Assembly (NCBI GenBank): GCA_900466605.1
Contig: UBMU01000015.1
Span: 186,001-250,000 of the forward strand
Direction of reading: 5' to 3'
Source: Hyphomicrobiales bacterium
Lineage (GTDB): Bacteria > Pseudomonadota > Alphaproteobacteria > Rhizobiales > Rhizobiaceae
DNA length: 64,000 nucleotides
Positions 23,204 to 31,930 of the stretch are shown piece after piece. Positions within the stretch are counted from its first letter, which is position 1, and each line of letters starts with the position of its first letter. The notes beneath the pieces were generated by a model. It was not told where the DNA came from and did not search any database. It was given only the letters and a program-made list of their open reading frames with translations. Both the position numbers and the translations under genes were made by a program.

Positions 23204-23520
23204 CTCGTCCAAACGGGTTCCAGGGAACCCCTTCCCTTGTGGCATGGATAGGCGGCAACTGGACAGACAGGCGGACGAAACCGTTGTAGACTCGCGTCTT
23301 TGTCTAGATCATCGCATTGCAGGCCTAATGAACCGCCTTCCAAGCTGCATCGCACGGAGCGCTCTAGCTCGGTGTAGTTCTTCTCCAGCACGAGCACAGC
23401 GCCGATCTCAAGCACACTGAGAGGCTTGCCGGGCGCTGCGACGTTGCTGCTGTATCGTCGGTGGCATGAGCGTGTCGGAGTGTTGGGGCATGGCGGTGAG
23501 ATCAGATCGCACGGTAGCTT
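23204..23520. other. 317-bp gap
   Basis: No convincing gene. A 27-codon leftward frame (23408-23491) begins downstream of repeat copy 2 at about the same distance as the gene at 21976 does from copy 1, but its product is unrelated and unremarkable. Confidence 0.4.
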
Positions 23521-23585
23521 CGTCAAGCTTGTGGAAGAACGTTCTGGAAACGCTTATTCAGAATGAAAAAAGGATCTTATTCAGA
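23521..23585. repeat. 65-bp direct repeat, copy 2
   Basis: Second copy of the sequence at 22006-22070 (7 mismatches). Inside it CTTATTCAGAATGAA appears twice, 23 bases apart, one of them running past the repeat end. It lies 70 bases upstream of tRNA-Cys. Confidence 0.8.
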
Positions 23586-23655
23586 ATGAACCCTCTTGCG
23601 ATTTATCTAGGATGGTTCTAAACGGCTGCCACGGTTCGATTATTCGACCGCGTGA

Positions 23656-23729
23656 GGCCTCGTGGCGGAGTGGTGACGCAGAGGACTGCAAATCCTTGTA
23701 CCCCGGTTCAATTCCGGGCGAGGCCTCCA
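23656..23729 (+). tRNA. tRNA-Cys (anticodon GCA)
   Basis: Acceptor stem GGCCTCG pairs with CGAGGCC (23719-23725), discriminator T, and CCA is encoded (23727-23729). The anticodon stem GAGGA/TCCTT encloses loop CTGCAAA, and the T arm CCCGG-TTCAATT-CCGGG is complete. 74 nt. tRNA genes are frequent integration sites, but no matching fragment is visible elsewhere in the window. Confidence 0.95.
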
Positions 23730-24447
23730 AATCTTTTCACCTCACTGTAAGTGATTGATTGCCACTGAATTTTTCAGAGTGGCAGTTTGGGATTGAACCC
23801 TTCCGTCGCACTAAAGGAAGGTGCGGCAATCCGTTTCCGGTTCAGTCTTCCTTCCGTCGGCGGCCGGCCACGGTTTCGAGCCGATTCCATTCCACTCGAC
23901 CCTCTCCACCGTATGCCGTGCAAGCCATGTATTCGGTCCTGCGGGCATGAATCTTGAATCTTTCAACCTGAACACTGCTTCGAGCGTGCAGTCGGTCGCC
24001 TCGTTGTGGGCGACTTTGGTGCCAGTTGCACACGCTGAGTGTGAAGTGAGGTGCGGGCGTTCCAACCCGTCGCCACCAGCGCGAGATGCAGCTTCCCCAA
24101 AAAAACTTCACGGTGAACCGGTTCCGAAGGCTGCCGTGATCCTGTGCGTCGCCAGAACAGGCTCGAACGGTGGACGGTGATTCCACAGGCGTTCGATTTC
24201 GACTCTTGAAGAGGCGAAGCTTAAGGGCATCCCCTACGGCGATGCCGAGACCGACAAGATCCGAGACACCGAGTTGGCGTGGCGGAGCGAAGGGATGGCG
24301 GCGGAGAGTGTGCCGCCTCGCGGAAACGATGGTATAAAGGGGCGAATACCACGACCGCTTGATAACCGCTGCTTGCGTGCACCGGCTCGTTCGTCGGGTT
24401 CATGCGAGTATTTGTTCGGCCTGATGAGTTTCGGCGGGGCCTAAGAA
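23730..24447. other. 718-bp gap with hairpin and possible gene remnant
   Basis: A TGCCACT/AGTGGCA inverted repeat at 23760-23784 follows the tRNA. Open frames on both strands (for example 23821-24180 plus, 23842-24186 minus) show no family. A stop-to-stop stretch 24181-24444 has protein-like composition (EEAKLKGIPYGDAETDKIRD) but lacks a start codon, so it may be a decayed gene. Confidence 0.4.
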
Positions 24448-25557
24448 ATGATCAGGGGCGCCCTAGAGCGAACGACGACAGAAAGTGCGCCTCATATAGG
24501 GCGGGTTCAAGGTAGGCGCATGATTGTCGCTCCTCAACCTCTCACGCGATGGCGTGCGCGCTACCTCGCCATGACACTAGTGCCGTTCTTTCTTATTTGC
24601 GGATTGCCAAAGGCTGCAATCGCAGATCCCGTTACCGACGATGGCCGCGCCTTGATAGTGGCCATAGGAGAGAACGATCTTCGTAGCGCTCGTGCCATCT
24701 TGCGTCGCGGGAATGTCGACGGAAATGGATTCGCCGATGGGCGTTTCAAGCGGAGCTTTCTGAAGGAAGCTCTGCAGGCGCAGGCTGACAATCATTTGAT
24801 TGATCTGCTGATGGAGAGCGGCGCGAACCAAGAGGGATGGGACTATTTCGCCGGTCGTTCCTCGAGCGCTTATGCTGTCGCGGTCGGCGGAGTGAAAAGA
24901 CGCGGAGCTGCATCTACGGTTCGGATCATAAGGGCGCTAAAGAGCAAAAAGTTCGAACACATCCGTGGGGTGAAGGAGAACATAAGTCTCCTTTCAGTTA
25001 ACGGGCTTCCCTACCCGGACTTCCTCTCCATCGTTGACGAGTTGGCCGCCGATGGAATCGATCTCAAGGGAGAGTTTCGCAACGGGACGCTCAAGATGGG
25101 GCGAGTTTTCGATGCTGGCTTGGAGGCCACTTGGCCGTTTCTTCTTAAAATAATCGATGTGAATGAGGCTGATGCGTGGGGAAATACCATTACGAGCGTA
25201 TACGCTGGCGCCAATTGTACCGTGGAGAGCTGGGAGGGAGACAATCCAAATTGGTTTTGCAACGAGGATCCTGCCAGGTTGAGGAAGATTGAAATCGCCG
25301 TCCATTCGCCGGGGTTCAAGGGGGACACCTTGCTTCAAGAGGCCGGAGGCTGGAGCACGTTTGACTATCTTGGCTTCACATCTGGTCAGACTGGGAGTTG
25401 CTTCAGCATCCCACGCGACGTCAGTCCCCTTCAGGATGAAATCCAGGACTTTGTGAAATCCACCTTCTCTCGAGAACTATCGCAGTGGAGACCTGTGAAA
25501 GACCCGTCGTGTTTGGTGCGGGGTTCGACTGTCATTTGCAAATGCCTGAGGCCGTAA
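24448..25557 (+). CDS. Exported hypothetical protein with ankyrin-like opening
   Basis: A hydrophobic signal segment at residues about 39-60 (YLAMTLVPFFLICGLPKAAIA) follows a basic start; ATG 24520 would place it at the N-terminus and may be the true start. The mature part begins DDGRALIVAIGENDLRSARAILR and LLMESGANQEG, spacing typical of ankyrin repeats. Four to six cysteines in the last third (NCTVESWEGDNPNWFC, CLVRGSTVICKC) suggest disulfides. Periplasmic, function unknown. No operon partner. Confidence 0.65.
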   Translation: MIRGALERTTTESAPHIGRVQGRRMIVAPQPLTRWRARYLAMTLVPFFLICGLPKAAIADPVTDDGRALIVAIGENDLRSARAILRRGNVDGNGFADGRFKRSFLKEALQAQADNHLIDLLMESGANQEGWDYFAGRSSSAYAVAVGGVKRRGAASTVRIIRALKSKKFEHIRGVKENISLLSVNGLPYPDFLSIVDELAADGIDLKGEFRNGTLKMGRVFDAGLEATWPFLLKIIDVNEADAWGNTITSVYAGANCTVESWEGDNPNWFCNEDPARLRKIEIAVHSPGFKGDTLLQEAGGWSTFDYLGFTSGQTGSCFSIPRDVSPLQDEIQDFVKSTFSRELSQWRPVKDPSCLVRGSTVICKCLRP

Positions 25558-25835
25558 GACAGCGAACACTTGCGCTGCTAGCGCTACTTCGCTGGAAGAT
25601 GGCGGCGTTCCACGCGCTTCGGCTTCCATCGTCTCGATCAAAAAGAGTCTTGCGTGAAGAATACGGCATTCCTGGTTGGCATCGTGCGCTGGCCTGCTTT
25701 GATGATTTCTCCACCAGCATGGTGAGAATCCATACGGCGTTAGAATTGGCGGGCGCTTTCCATAGGCCAATCTTCGGATTGCCGAATTTTCGATAGGGCG
25801 CTAAGCTTCATGATGAGTTTTCGGGAGCGCCTCTG

Positions 25836-26018
25836 ATGCCGGCGACGAAAATACCGCAGCTGATCTTTGCCTTGAGTGTCGCGCGGGAAATGGCGGAGCG
25901 CGAGCTTCACGCAGACATGCTTGTCATACTGATCGAGGAGGCGTTGAAAGAGGCCAAGGAAGAAGCTCTGCGGCACGGCATTCTGGTCGATATAGAAGAG
26001 GAAACGGTGCTGCAGTAG
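25836..26018 (+). CDS. Small helical protein, 60 aa
   Basis: GGGAG precedes ATG 25836. The product is a single helical hairpin-like protein (LIFALSVAREMAERELHAD, VILIEEALKEAKEEALRHG) with an acidic end. Short proteins of this kind recur in rhizobial genomes. No domain recognised. The 278 bases upstream hold no convincing gene. Confidence 0.5.
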   Translation: MPATKIPQLIFALSVAREMAERELHADMLVILIEEALKEAKEEALRHGILVDIEEETVLQ

Positions 26019-26281
26019 CCTTCGCCGGCAAACCGAGCGGCCCCGGCCGCGGCCATTCAGCGCCCCGGCCGGGTTGTCGACCTGGGAGGGGCTGGGGAGG
26101 CTCCGAGATCGACTCCGCCAGGTTACAGTTCTCTATCGGCGGGAGATATTGGTGCTTAAAGCTATGTTTCGCCCTTTGTTCTTGCCTAAAAAGAGCTCCT
26201 AGGTTGTATCGTCGGCGAATCCGGAAAGCGGAGCCCGGTTGCGCAGGCAACCAGCCGGTATCGATCTCCGCAGAAGAGCGA

Positions 26282-26428
26282 TCAGTTGAGCCGCTGCAGT
26301 GAGGGGATTGGCGACACGCCGCTTGTCGCGACATTCGGTGCGCCAACGCTTACCAGAGGAATAAGTAGTATGATTGCGAGTAGCGTACAGATGAAGAAGC
26401 CGCTCAGCAGAATTGGTCTGATTGCCAT
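26282..26428 (-). CDS. Tiny membrane protein, 48 aa
   Basis: GGAG with 6-base spacing precedes ATG 26428. The product has one strong membrane segment (PILLSGFFICTLLAIILLIP) and a short Ser/Pro-rich end. Function unknown. It lies downstream of, but is separated by a terminator from, the next tiny gene. Confidence 0.55.
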   Translation of the reverse strand: MAIRPILLSGFFICTLLAIILLIPLVSVGAPNVATSGVSPIPSLQRLN

Positions 26429-26467
26429 GTCCGGCTCCGTCGATCGTTGGGAGCGACATCATCCGGG

Positions 26468-26504
26468 AAAAAACTGACAATGGCCTGAAGGCAATTGTCA
26501 GTTT
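26468..26504 (-). terminator. Intrinsic terminator overlapping a stop codon (leftward)
   Basis: Minus-strand AAACTGACAAT and ATTGTCAGTTT form an 11-bp stem followed by a run that makes TTTTTT in total. The TGA stop of the gene at 26498 lies inside the left arm. Confidence 0.75.
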
Positions 26505-26599
26505 GCTTCACGATCGAAAAGCCCGCAGCAAAAGATGCCGACCAGCGTTGCGATAATGAAGAAGTCGAACAACGAAAGATATTCGATGACATTCAGCAC
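26498..26599 (-). CDS. Tiny membrane protein, 33 aa (GTG start)
   Basis: GTG at 26599 is preceded by GAGGAGGAG with 7-8 base spacing, one of the strongest ribosome sites in the accessory region. The product is one membrane segment with two adjacent cysteines (FDFFIIATLVGIFCCGLF) and a charged end. A terminator overlaps the stop codon, and TATAAT lies upstream near 26634, so this is a compact complete transcription unit. Confidence 0.6.
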   Translation of the reverse strand: MLNVIEYLSLFDFFIIATLVGIFCCGLFDREAN

Positions 26600-26797
26600 G
26601 GTTCACTCCTCCTCTATTCCTCCGGTTGCAATTATATCACAGCGCGCTTGTTTGTTCCATCAAGCATTGCGATGAGGAGCCTGTCTGCGGCGCTCGCCCC
26701 CCGAATTCTTGCGGCAGGCATTCGCGAAGCCTTGAAAGGCCGAAGTGCTAGGACTAAGAGACGTGCAGACAAAGCCGCTTCTATCGGGCGAGAGGAC

Positions 26798-27463
26798 ATG
26801 ATGAATTTCGAATCAGCACGCGCAAACATGGTCGACAACCAGCTCCGCACCACGGACGTCACCTCGCATTCCGTGCTGACGGCCTTCCTGACGGTGCCAC
26901 GTGAGGCCTTCGTTCCAGAGAAGGCGAAGCCCCTTGCCTACGTCGACAGTGACGTTGAGATCTGTCCCGCAGCCGCCGGCCAACCCGCGCGCTACCTGAT
27001 GCAGCCGTCCCCGCTTGCAAAGCTCCTCCAGCTTGCCGCGATCACGAAGGATGATGTTGTGTTGGAGGTCGGGGCTGGCAGCGGTTACATATCGGCTCTT
27101 CTTGCGCTGCTCGCGGGAACCGTGATCTCTCTCGAAGAGAATGAGACACTTGCCGCTGAAGCCAAGGCTAACCTCGCCGGTTACACGAACGTGTCAGTCG
27201 CTACAGGACCACTCAATGTGGGCGGCCCGTCCGGCGCTCCGTATGATCTGATTTTTGTCAGCGGCTCCGTCGAGGAAGTTCCTGCCACCTTGCTCTCTCA
27301 GCTTCGTGACGGTGGACGTCTGGTCACGGTTCAGGGCTACGGCGGTTCGGCACGCGCGAAGGTCTTCGTCAGCGAGCGAGGCGCGGTGTCTGAAAACGTC
27401 TATTTCAACGCCTCCGTCAAGCCGCTTCCTGGCTTTGCCAAGGCACGTGAATTCGTCTTCTGA
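26798..27463 (+). CDS. Protein-L-isoaspartate O-methyltransferase family protein (first paralogue)
   Basis: SAM-dependent repair methyltransferase for isoaspartyl residues. The N-terminus (MVDNQLRTTDVTSHSVLTAF, PREAFVP) and SAM motif I LEVGAGSGYISALLALL are typical of PIMT, but substrate-pocket residues differ from the pcm next to surE (49027), so it is probably the divergent form found beside tolC in other rhizobia. AGAGG precedes two adjacent ATGs (26798, 26801). A terminator follows at 27490. Confidence 0.85.
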   Translation: MMNFESARANMVDNQLRTTDVTSHSVLTAFLTVPREAFVPEKAKPLAYVDSDVEICPAAAGQPARYLMQPSPLAKLLQLAAITKDDVVLEVGAGSGYISALLALLAGTVISLEENETLAAEAKANLAGYTNVSVATGPLNVGGPSGAPYDLIFVSGSVEEVPATLLSQLRDGGRLVTVQGYGGSARAKVFVSERGAVSENVYFNASVKPLPGFAKAREFVF

Positions 27464-27489
27464 TTCACACTTTCGGTCAGAGATTTTGC

Positions 27490-27520
27490 GAACGGGCGCC
27501 GATGGCGCCCGTTCCTGTTT
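27490..27520 (+). terminator. Intrinsic terminator
   Basis: GAACGGGCGCC-gat-GGCGCCCGTTC, an 11-bp stem with a 3-base loop, followed by CTGTTT. Ends the first methyltransferase transcript. Confidence 0.8.
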
Positions 27521-27684
27521 GACCGAGTAAAGGTCGAGCAAGCGGTGCCCGCAGAAAACTGTGCATGGCGGCATTCATTTGATTCGAGATGATTTTTTTC
27601 GATCTTCGGCTATTCTAACGTATGGGTGATTCGGATGCCCACTCCACGCACTCCGGTCGTTTATTCGGAATTACGGGGATAGAA

Positions 27685-28566
27685 ATGGCTCAGCCAAGTG
27701 TAGCGCGTGAACCGTCCATGGAAGAGATTCTGGCATCGATCCGCCAGATCATCGAGAGTAACGACCCGGGAGCGGGCAGGGCGCTCTCCGCATCGCTGCC
27801 GGCGGTTTATGGTGCCGATGAGGATGATCGTGATTCCGACATCCGTCTGACGGTGGACGAGGCTTACGCTGGCGTGGAATTCCCCGAACCGGTTGCTCAG
27901 TCAGACCCGCGCTTTGTCGCTGCCAACTCTGCAGGCTCGGCTCCATTGCCGGAGGCGCAGCCGCGTGCCATGTCTCTCGCTGATGTCGCTGCGCGCGTCC
28001 GGGCGGCTTCGGAGCGGAACGCCGCTCAGTTGCAGCGCGAAGTGCCGCCGGCTTTCAGGCCGCCCGAGCCAAGAATTCCCGAAATGAGCGCGGAAACACT
28101 GGAAGCGGTTGTTGAGACGCCGACGCCCGCTGTCGCGTCTCCGATTGCAGTTGAGACTTTCACCGCCCCAATTTCGGCCCCTGCGCCGAAAATCGTCGTC
28201 GCGCGACCGCCCATCGAGATCCCATTCGAAATGCCACCGGTCGTTGCCACGGAGCCGCGACCAGCAACTAGCCAGGTGGCCGTTCCCGCTTTCGCTGGAC
28301 CTGCTGCAGAAGAAGCGATGCCGAGTCTTGTTGAAAACGAGCAGGAGCCGGCATTGCTCTCGCGTGACGCCGGACTGCAAATTGCTCGCTCCTTCGAAGA
28401 ACTTGCTGCCGCCATCGATGGCGCCGAGCGTCGCTCTCTCGATGAGATTGCAGAAGATATGCTGCGCCCGATGCTGCGCGATTGGCTGGACGACAATCTG
28501 CCGACCCTGGTCGAGCGTTTGGTGCGTGAGGAGATCGAACGTGTGGCGCGCGGCCCGCGCCGCTGA
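27685..28566 (+). CDS. popZ: Polar organizing protein PopZ (DUF2497)
   Basis: Forms a polar meshwork that anchors the chromosome origin and cell-cycle factors. The N-terminal REPSMEEILASIRQIIES helix and the C-terminal LRPMLRDWLDDNLPTLVE followed by RLVREEIERVA are the two conserved PopZ regions; the 180 residues between are proline/acid-rich and disordered, as usual. ATG 27685 is chosen because conservation begins there. It sits before valS as in related genomes. Confidence 0.9.
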   Translation: MAQPSVAREPSMEEILASIRQIIESNDPGAGRALSASLPAVYGADEDDRDSDIRLTVDEAYAGVEFPEPVAQSDPRFVAANSAGSAPLPEAQPRAMSLADVAARVRAASERNAAQLQREVPPAFRPPEPRIPEMSAETLEAVVETPTPAVASPIAVETFTAPISAPAPKIVVARPPIEIPFEMPPVVATEPRPATSQVAVPAFAGPAAEEAMPSLVENEQEPALLSRDAGLQIARSFEELAAAIDGAERRSLDEIAEDMLRPMLRDWLDDNLPTLVERLVREEIERVARGPRR

Positions 28567-28584
28567 TCGGAAACGCCTTTTCTC

Positions 28585-28618
28585 AAAAAGCCGCTCCGGT
28601 CTCCGGGGCGGCTTTTTT
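28585..28618 (+). terminator. Intrinsic terminator
   Basis: AAAAAGCCGC...GCGGCTTTTTT around a CCGG-type loop region, between popZ and valS. Confidence 0.85.
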
Positions 28619-28684
28619 ATTGACTTGCCTGAAGCCATCCTATTTACAACCCGCATCTAAGAACCTCCAGATTTTGGTCCCCCA

Positions 28685-31528
28685 ATGCTCGACAAGACCT
28701 ACGATTCCGCTGCCGTTGAACCGAAAATCGCTGCAAAATGGGATGAGGCAGACGCCTTCCGCGCGGGCGCCAATGCCAAGCCGGGCGCCGAGACCTTCAC
28801 GATCGTGATCCCGCCACCGAACGTGACCGGCTCGTTGCACATGGGGCACGCGCTGAACAATACCCTGCAGGACATCATGGTCCGCTTCGAGCGCATGCGT
28901 GGCAAGGACGTGCTCTGGCAGCCGGGCATGGACCACGCCGGGATCGCCACCCAGATGGTCGTCGAGCGCAAGCTGATGGAACAGCAGCTTCCGGGTCGCC
29001 GCGACATGGGCCGCGAAGCCTTCATCGAAAAGGTCTGGGAATGGAAGGCGGAATCGGGCGGCCTCATCTTCAACCAGTTGAAGCGGCTAGGTGCTTCCTG
29101 CGACTGGTCGCGCGAGCGCTTTACCATGGACGAGGGCCTGTCGGCCGCCGTTCTTGAAGTGTTTGTAACGCTTTACAAGGAAGGGCTAATTTATCGCGAT
29201 AAGCGCCTGGTCAACTGGGATCCGAAGCTGCTGACGGCGATTTCCGATATCGAGGTCGAACAACACGAGGTCAACGGCAACCTTTGGTACCTGCGTTATC
29301 CGCTAGAGCCGGGCGTTACCTATCAGCATCCGATAGCCTTTGACGAAGAGGGCAAGCCGAGCGAATGGGAGAGGCGTGACTATGTCGTCGTCGCGACCAC
29401 TCGCCCGGAAACCATGCTCGGCGACACCGGCGTTGCGGTCAATCCGAAGGACGAGCGCTACAAGCCATTGGTCGGAAAGCATGTCATCCTCCCGATCGTC
29501 GGCCGCCGCATTCCGATCGTTGCCGACGACTATCCGGATCCGACAGCCGGAACCGGTGCTGTGAAGATGACGCCCGCGCATGATTTCAATGACTTTGATG
29601 TCGGCAAGCGCACCGGCTTGCGCATCGTCAACGTACTGACTGGCGATGCGCGGATCACGATCAAGGACAACGAGGATTTCCTGGAAGGAATTCCCGATGC
29701 AGCAGCACTGCATGGTGCCTGGGACGAACTCGAAGGCAAAGATCGCTTCGAAGCTCGCAAGATAGTCGTCCGCATCTTCGAAGAGGCTGGCTTGCTCGAT
29801 AAGGTCGAACCGCACAAGCACACGGTGCCGCATGGCGACCGCGGCGGCGTTCCGATCGAACCGCGCCTGACCGAGCAGTGGTATGTGGATGCGAAGACGC
29901 TTGCCGCACCGGCGATCGCCTCGGTCCGTGAAGGCCGTACTCAGCTCGTTCCGCGCAGCTGGGACAAGACCTACTACGAGTGGATGGAAAACATCCAGCC
30001 CTGGTGCGTCTCGCGCCAGCTCTGGTGGGGGCATCAGATCCCGGCTTGGTATGGTCCGGACGGCCAGGTGTTCGTCGAGAAAACCGAAGAGGAGGCCCTG
30101 CAGGCGGCTATCCAGCACTATCTCTCGCATGAAGGCCCAATGAAGGCCTACGTCGAGGACCTGCTTGAGAACTTCAAACCGGGCGAAATCCTGACCCGCG
30201 ACGAAGATGTGCTCGATACTTGGTTCTCGTCTGCGCTTTGGCCGTTCTCGACGCTCGGTTGGCCGGACAAGACGCCGGAGCTGGAGCGCTACTATCCTAC
30301 CAACGTTCTGGTCACCGGCTTCGATATCATCTTCTTCTGGGTCGCCCGCATGATGATGATGGGCCTGCATTTCATGAAGGATGAAGACGGCGTTCCGGTC
30401 GAGCCGTTCCACACGGTCTACGTTCATGCGCTGGTTCGCGACAAGAACGGACAGAAGATGTCGAAGTCCAAGGGCAACGTCATCGATCCGCTGGAACTGA
30501 TCGACGAATACGGCGCCGACGCGCTACGGTTCACGCTGGCGATCATGGCTGCCCAGGGCCGTGACGTGAAGCTTGATCCGGCTCGCATCGCCGGTTATCG
30601 CAACTTCGGTACAAAGCTCTGGAACGCGACGCGCTTTGCTGAAATGAATGGTGCCAAGAGCGATCCGCACTTCGTGCCGGAGGCGGCCGAACTCACGATC
30701 AATCGCTGGATCCTGACGGAGCTTGCCCGTACGGAACGTGACGTTACGGAAGCTCTGGAATCTTACCGTTTCAATGACGCGGCGGGTGCGCTCTATCGTT
30801 TCGTCTGGAATCAGGTCTGCGACTGGTACCTCGAACTGCTGAAGCCTGTTTTCAGCGGCACGGACGAGGGCGCCAAGCAGGAAGCGCAGGCATGCGCCGC
30901 CTATATTCTCGAAGAGATCTACAAGCTGCTGCACCCCTTCATGCCTTTCATGACGGAAGAGCTTTGGGCGCACACGGCCGGCGAAAGCATCGAGCGCGAT
31001 ACGCTGGTGTGCCATGCCGAATGGCCGGCACCGTCCTATGCCGACGATGCTGCGGCCGATGAGATCAATTGGCTGATCGACCTCGTCTCCGGCATCCGCT
31101 CCGTTCGTGCGGAGATGAATGTTCCGCCGTCTGCGATCGCCCCTCTGGTGGTCGTCGGCTCCAACAGCCTGACGCGCGAGCGGCTGGTCCGACATGATGC
31201 GGCGATCAAGCGTCTTGCTCGCGTCGACGGCATCTCGCTGGCCGGCGAGGCGCCTAAGGGAGCTGCGCAGATCGTCGTCGCAGAGGCTACCGTCTGCCTG
31301 CCGCTTGGCACCTTGATCGATCTTGCTGCGGAAAAGGCCCGCCTCGAAAAGGCGATTGCCAAGGCTGACGGCGAGGTTGCGCGCATCAACGGCAAGCTGT
31401 CGAACGAGAAGTTCGTTGCCAACGCCAACCCTGAGGTTGTCACCGCGGAGCGTGATCGGCTGGAGGAGCTGCAGGGTCAGATTGCGAGCCTGCGGATTGC
31501 ACTGTCGCGTGTATCTGAGGCTGCGTAA
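28685..31528 (+). CDS. valS: Valyl-tRNA synthetase
   Basis: Charges tRNA-Val in the cytoplasm. The class I HIGH motif appears as PPPNVTGSLHMGHAL (residues about 40-54), the editing-domain region TTRPETMLGDTGVAV about 238-252, and KMSKSKGNV about 592-600. An anticodon-binding domain and a C-terminal coiled coil (AAEKARLEKAIAKADGEVA) complete it. 947 residues, the normal size. Terminators lie on both sides, so it is transcribed alone. Confidence 0.98.
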   Translation: MLDKTYDSAAVEPKIAAKWDEADAFRAGANAKPGAETFTIVIPPPNVTGSLHMGHALNNTLQDIMVRFERMRGKDVLWQPGMDHAGIATQMVVERKLMEQQLPGRRDMGREAFIEKVWEWKAESGGLIFNQLKRLGASCDWSRERFTMDEGLSAAVLEVFVTLYKEGLIYRDKRLVNWDPKLLTAISDIEVEQHEVNGNLWYLRYPLEPGVTYQHPIAFDEEGKPSEWERRDYVVVATTRPETMLGDTGVAVNPKDERYKPLVGKHVILPIVGRRIPIVADDYPDPTAGTGAVKMTPAHDFNDFDVGKRTGLRIVNVLTGDARITIKDNEDFLEGIPDAAALHGAWDELEGKDRFEARKIVVRIFEEAGLLDKVEPHKHTVPHGDRGGVPIEPRLTEQWYVDAKTLAAPAIASVREGRTQLVPRSWDKTYYEWMENIQPWCVSRQLWWGHQIPAWYGPDGQVFVEKTEEEALQAAIQHYLSHEGPMKAYVEDLLENFKPGEILTRDEDVLDTWFSSALWPFSTLGWPDKTPELERYYPTNVLVTGFDIIFFWVARMMMMGLHFMKDEDGVPVEPFHTVYVHALVRDKNGQKMSKSKGNVIDPLELIDEYGADALRFTLAIMAAQGRDVKLDPARIAGYRNFGTKLWNATRFAEMNGAKSDPHFVPEAAELTINRWILTELARTERDVTEALESYRFNDAAGALYRFVWNQVCDWYLELLKPVFSGTDEGAKQEAQACAAYILEEIYKLLHPFMPFMTEELWAHTAGESIERDTLVCHAEWPAPSYADDAAADEINWLIDLVSGIRSVRAEMNVPPSAIAPLVVVGSNSLTRERLVRHDAAIKRLARVDGISLAGEAPKGAAQIVVAEATVCLPLGTLIDLAAEKARLEKAIAKADGEVARINGKLSNEKFVANANPEVVTAERDRLEELQGQIASLRIALSRVSEAA

Positions 31529-31555
31529 AATCAACGCTCAGTAGCAATAATTTTC

Positions 31556-31588
31556 AAGGCGTCCGATTTCGAATCGGGCGCCTTTTTC
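31556..31588 (+). terminator. Intrinsic terminator
   Basis: AAGGCGTCCGATTTCG / GAATCGGGCGCCTT pairing followed by TTTTTC, 28 bases after valS. Confidence 0.85.
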
Positions 31589-31930
31589 TTAGGTGGCTCG
31601 GGATTGCCGTATTTCTCTGCTGAATTTGCCCAAATGTTTTGACGTAGGCCTTGATTCCACACGTTTTATCGAGCCGTTTGGCGAAAAATATGACTGTTGT
31701 TTCCCTGTTACAGGATGGCGTTATCGTGGAATTGTCATCCCATCGAGGGTGGCTTGCTTTGCTATTTATAGAATTTCATTCTAATTTGTGGAAATATTGA
31801 CGTGCCCGTCAATTTGTTACGTAAAACATCCGTTAGCTCAGTTTCCAATCACGCTCGATCACAAAGTTGCCATTTATCGGCATCGCCTGCACATTCCCGC
31901 CATTGCAATTGCCTGAGTGGGGGAGACACC
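31589..31930. other. AT-rich upstream region of the porin gene
   Basis: 342 bases without a gene, more AT-rich than its surroundings, holding two palindromes close together (31769-31783 and 31797-31812) about 120-160 bases before the TTG start. Likely the promoter-operator region of the FadL-like gene. Confidence 0.5.
31769..31812. promoter_or_regulatory. Two adjacent candidate operators
   Basis: TAGAAT-TTC-ATTCTA (31769-31783) and TTGACG-TGCC-CGTCAA (31797-31812) are both perfect 6-bp inverted repeats, 13 bases apart. Regulator unknown; a fatty-acid or TetR-type repressor would be plausible for a FadL-type porin. Confidence 0.45.

Noticed and set aside
24097..24125. GGAAC followed by a T-run on the minus strand
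   Set aside because: The match at the second element comes from a poly-T stretch without GTT and no gene or terminator is positioned behind it.
23842..24186. Minus-strand 114-codon frame after tRNA-Cys
   Set aside because: No ribosome site, no recognisable domain, and the opposite strand is equally open.
25542..25796. Plus-strand frame overlapping the end of the exported protein gene
   Set aside because: Overlaps a better gene in another frame, has no ribosome site and shows no domain.
29303..30427. Minus-strand open frame (374 codons) over valS
   Set aside because: Antisense shadow of valyl-tRNA synthetase; no ribosome site or domain.
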